The notes under the pieces are model-generated. The model saw nothing but the letters and a program-made list of their open reading frames with translations, was not told the DNA's origin and made no database searches. From positions 46,637-110,636 of the forward strand of contig DATJZG010000080.1 of assembly GCA_035499295.1 (NCBI GenBank): DNA of 64,000 nucleotides, given 5' to 3'. The position numbers were made by a program, and so were the translations under genes. Below are positions 58,525 to 64,000 of this stretch, in pieces (the first letter of the stretch is position 1; every line of letters begins with the position of its first letter). The DNA is from DATJZG01 sp035499295 (GTDB lineage Bacteria > Myxococcota > Myxococcia > Myxococcales > Anaeromyxobacteraceae).

Positions 58525-59280
58525 ATGCCCAAGCTCAGCGTCACCATCATCGCCCAGGACGAGGCGGGCAAGATCGGCGAGGTGCTCGACGCCATCCGCT
58601 GCGCCGACGAGGTGCTGGTGGTCGACGGCGGGAGCCGCGACCAGACCCGCGAGATCTGCCGTGCCCGGGGGGCGCGGGTACTGGAGCGCCCCTTCGACGG
58701 TTTCGCGCCGCAGAAGCGCTTCGCCGCCTCGCAGGCCCGCCACGACTGGATCCTGAACCTGGACGCGGACGAGGTGATGACGCCCGAGCTGAACCAGGAG
58801 ATCCGCGAGCTCCTGGCGCGCGAGGAGATCCCGGAGGCCGCCTTCTACGTCCCCATGCGGCTCGTGTTCATGGGGCGCGCCTTCCGCCACGGGCGCGAGT
58901 CGCGGGTGCCCAAGCTGCGCTTCTTCGACCGCCGCCGGGCCGACTACGCCGACAAGGAGGTGCACGAGCACATCGTCGCCCGGGGAGCCGTCGGCAGGCT
59001 CCGCCACCACGCCCTGCACTACAGCTACCGCAACCTCTCCCACTGGGTCGACAAGATGAACCGCTACACCACCCTCGGCGCCACCTCGCTCGAGAGGAAG
59101 GGGGCGCGGCGGTCCCTGGCGCGGCTCGCCTTCACCGGGCCCTTCCACTTCTTCCAGGACTGGATCCTGGAAGGGAGCATCCTCGAGGGAGTGCCCGGCT
59201 TCTGCTGGTCAGCGCTCGCCGGCATCGCCCGAACGCTGAAGTACATGAAGCACGTGGAGGGAGGGCTGCGGGGGAGCTAG
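58525..59280 (+). CDS. GT2 glycosyltransferase, WaaE/KdtX-like
   Basis: A 251-aa soluble or peripheral glycosyltransferase of family 2. LSVTIIAQDEAGKIGEVLDA and CADEVLVVDGGSRDQTREIC give the nucleotide-sugar site, NLDADEVMTPELNQEI the metal-binding DxD-type motif, and KLRFFDRRRADYADKEVHEH is typical of the WaaE/KdtX subgroup that adds glucose or similar to lipopolysaccharide core. The last 40 residues are hydrophobic/amphipathic (FHFFQDWILEGSILEGVPGF) for membrane contact. The ATG at 58525 follows GCGAGG. The next GT2 gene starts 17 bp downstream. Confidence 0.85.
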   Translation: MPKLSVTIIAQDEAGKIGEVLDAIRCADEVLVVDGGSRDQTREICRARGARVLERPFDGFAPQKRFAASQARHDWILNLDADEVMTPELNQEIRELLAREEIPEAAFYVPMRLVFMGRAFRHGRESRVPKLRFFDRRRADYADKEVHEHIVARGAVGRLRHHALHYSYRNLSHWVDKMNRYTTLGATSLERKGARRSLARLAFTGPFHFFQDWILEGSILEGVPGFCWSALAGIARTLKYMKHVEGGLRGS

Positions 59281-59297
59281 CCGCCCTCCGCTCCGCG

Positions 59298-60221
59298 ATG
59301 GCACGCCTGCGGCACCACCCCCTCGACACCCGGGCCCCCGCGCTCGAGGTGCACCCGGCGCCGAGCCTGGCGGCGGGAGCGCTCTTCACCGTCGTCGTCC
59401 CCTCCTGGAACAACCTTCCCTTCCTCCGGCTGTGCCTGGAGTCGATCCGGAAGAACTCCTCTGCCCCCCACCAGATCGTGGTGCACGTGAACGAGGGGTC
59501 GGACGGCACCCTCGAGTGGGTCCGCTCCCAGGGGATCGACTACACCTTCACCGCCGAGAACGCCGGGATCTGCTTCCCGGTGAACGCCGCCGCCGCGCTC
59601 GCCCGCACCGACTACGTCGTCTACATGAACGACGACATGTACGCGTGCCCGGGCTGGGACTCGGCGCTGCTCGAGGCGGTGCGCGCGGTGGGCCACGACC
59701 GCTTCATGCTCTCGGGCACCATGATCGAGCCGGGCGGGAAGACGCCCGGCAGCATCGTCCCCCACGACTTCGGCGGGGACCCCGGGAGCTTCCGGGAGGC
59801 CGATCTCCTCGCCGAGCTGCCCGCGCTCGTGCGAGCGGACTGGTCCGGGGCCACCTCGCCGCCCACCCTGGTGCACCGGCGCCTGTGGGAGATGGTGGGT
59901 GGGTACAGCGTGGAGTTCACCCCGGGGATGGGAACCGACCCCGACCTGGCGATGAAGCTCTGGCTCGCCGGGGTGCGCGAGTTCCGCGGCGTCGGCCGGA
60001 GCCGCGTCTATCACTTCCGCCACAAGTCGGTCGGCCGCGACATCGCCCTCAACGACGACTCGCGCCAGTTCGCCCTGAAGTACGGGATCCCCATCAGCTA
60101 CTTTCTCTGGGACGTGCTCCGCTGGGGCGAGCCGTACGCGGGGCCGGCGGCCGAGATCCCGAGCGACCTCAAGTACCGCTGGGCCCGGGTGCGCGGCTAC
60201 CGCTACCGGTTCACCCCGTAA
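59298..60221 (+). CDS. GT2-family glycosyltransferase
   Basis: A 307-aa GT2 enzyme. FTVVVPSWNNLPFLRLCLES and HVNEGSDGTLEWV open the Rossmann-like half, and VYMNDDMYACPGWDSALLEA carries the NDDM acidic metal site. WEMVGGYSVEFTPGMGTDPD and LAMKLWLAGVREFRG are the acceptor-side segments typical of rhamnosyl- or galactosyl-transferases. The C-terminus has no membrane helix. The upstream GT2 gene ends 17 bp before, so both probably work on one surface glycan. The sugar is not predictable. Confidence 0.83.
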   Translation: MARLRHHPLDTRAPALEVHPAPSLAAGALFTVVVPSWNNLPFLRLCLESIRKNSSAPHQIVVHVNEGSDGTLEWVRSQGIDYTFTAENAGICFPVNAAAALARTDYVVYMNDDMYACPGWDSALLEAVRAVGHDRFMLSGTMIEPGGKTPGSIVPHDFGGDPGSFREADLLAELPALVRADWSGATSPPTLVHRRLWEMVGGYSVEFTPGMGTDPDLAMKLWLAGVREFRGVGRSRVYHFRHKSVGRDIALNDDSRQFALKYGIPISYFLWDVLRWGEPYAGPAAEIPSDLKYRWARVRGYRYRFTP

Positions 60222-60229
60222 CTCGCTTC

Positions 60230-61900
<1,671 letters not shown>

Positions 61901-61974
61901 CCCGCAGGGATAACGCGGTCCCCCCGCCGGGGCACGCCGCGCCGCGCCGTGAACTTGCCCCGGAGGGCCGCCGC

Positions 61975-61987
61975 CCGCACAGTGCGG
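61975..61987. promoter_or_regulatory. Inverted repeat at the glgX start
   Basis: CCGCAC A GTGCGG is a perfect 6+1+6 repeat ending 2 bp before the glgX ATG, exactly where an SD should be; no SD is seen. It may be an operator between divergent aidB-type and glgX genes or an mRNA hairpin limiting glgX translation. Confidence 0.3.
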
Positions 61988-61989
61988 CC

Positions 61990-64000
<2,011 letters not shown>

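Overview
The window is 64 kb of very GC-rich DNA packed with bacterial genes. GTG starts are frequent and third codon positions are almost all G or C. The gene content is Gram-negative: many lipoprotein signal peptides, an RND efflux system, a FadL-type porin, Tat translocase, PilZ-type and DUF1844 proteins, and anaerobic-style aryl-acid metabolism. This points to a myxobacterium-like member of the Myxococcota, probably near Anaeromyxobacter. That placement is inferred from gene content and codon use; no rRNA is present. I found no tRNA, rRNA, CRISPR, insertion sequence, prophage or plasmid signature. No stretch longer than 300 bases lacks a gene.

Layout. 1-2088: 3' part of cobalamin-dependent methionine synthase. 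2179-7752: tripartite heavy-metal-type RND efflux operon. 7749-10256: LEA14-like lipoprotein, PilZ-like protein and dnaB, with DnaA-box-like sites before dnaB. 10306-12421 (-): thiE, a class I glutamine amidotransferase and thiD, coupled by stop-start overlaps. 12507-14346: 60-aa protein behind a good sigma70-type promoter, an HtrA protease and a DUF1844 protein. 14343-18657 (-): small unknown gene, bioD, bioA, YgiQ radical-SAM protein. 18761-21274: 837-aa acidic, almost lysine-free protein. 21276-25265 (-): rhomboid-like protein, small Cse60-like protein, thiolase, and a tatA/B-tatC-membrane protein operon. 25290-36310: EVE protein, chemoreceptor, PBP1A, RluA pseudouridine synthase, two metallo-beta-lactamase-fold proteins, EamA transporter, etfBA.

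36591-49175 is the most coherent pathway block. It holds an indolepyruvate oxidoreductase (iorAB), three phenylacetate-CoA ligases, a double ACT protein, and a complete branched-chain/aromatic ABC importer with two tandem binding proteins. Its divergent neighbour is etfBA plus a hydrolase. The likely logic is uptake of an amino acid or aryl acid, oxidative decarboxylation of aryl-pyruvates to aryl-acetyl-CoA, ATP-dependent activation of free aryl acids, and electron flow through ETF. IorA lacks its usual C-terminal ferredoxin domain, which makes the electron route uncertain.

49369-53840 encodes a surface-type lipase lipoprotein translationally coupled to a FadL-family porin, an arrangement like VolA-FadL of Vibrio, closed by a strong hairpin. 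53962-61900 holds a GT22-like membrane glycosyltransferase, two paralogous lipoproteins, another lipoprotein, two GT2 glycosyltransferases and an AidB-type acyl-CoA dehydrogenase. The window ends inside glgX.

Stop-start overlaps of 4 nt (GTGA, ATGA or TTGA) join eleven gene pairs, with one 8-nt overlap at iorA-iorB. They fix many of the starts chosen here.
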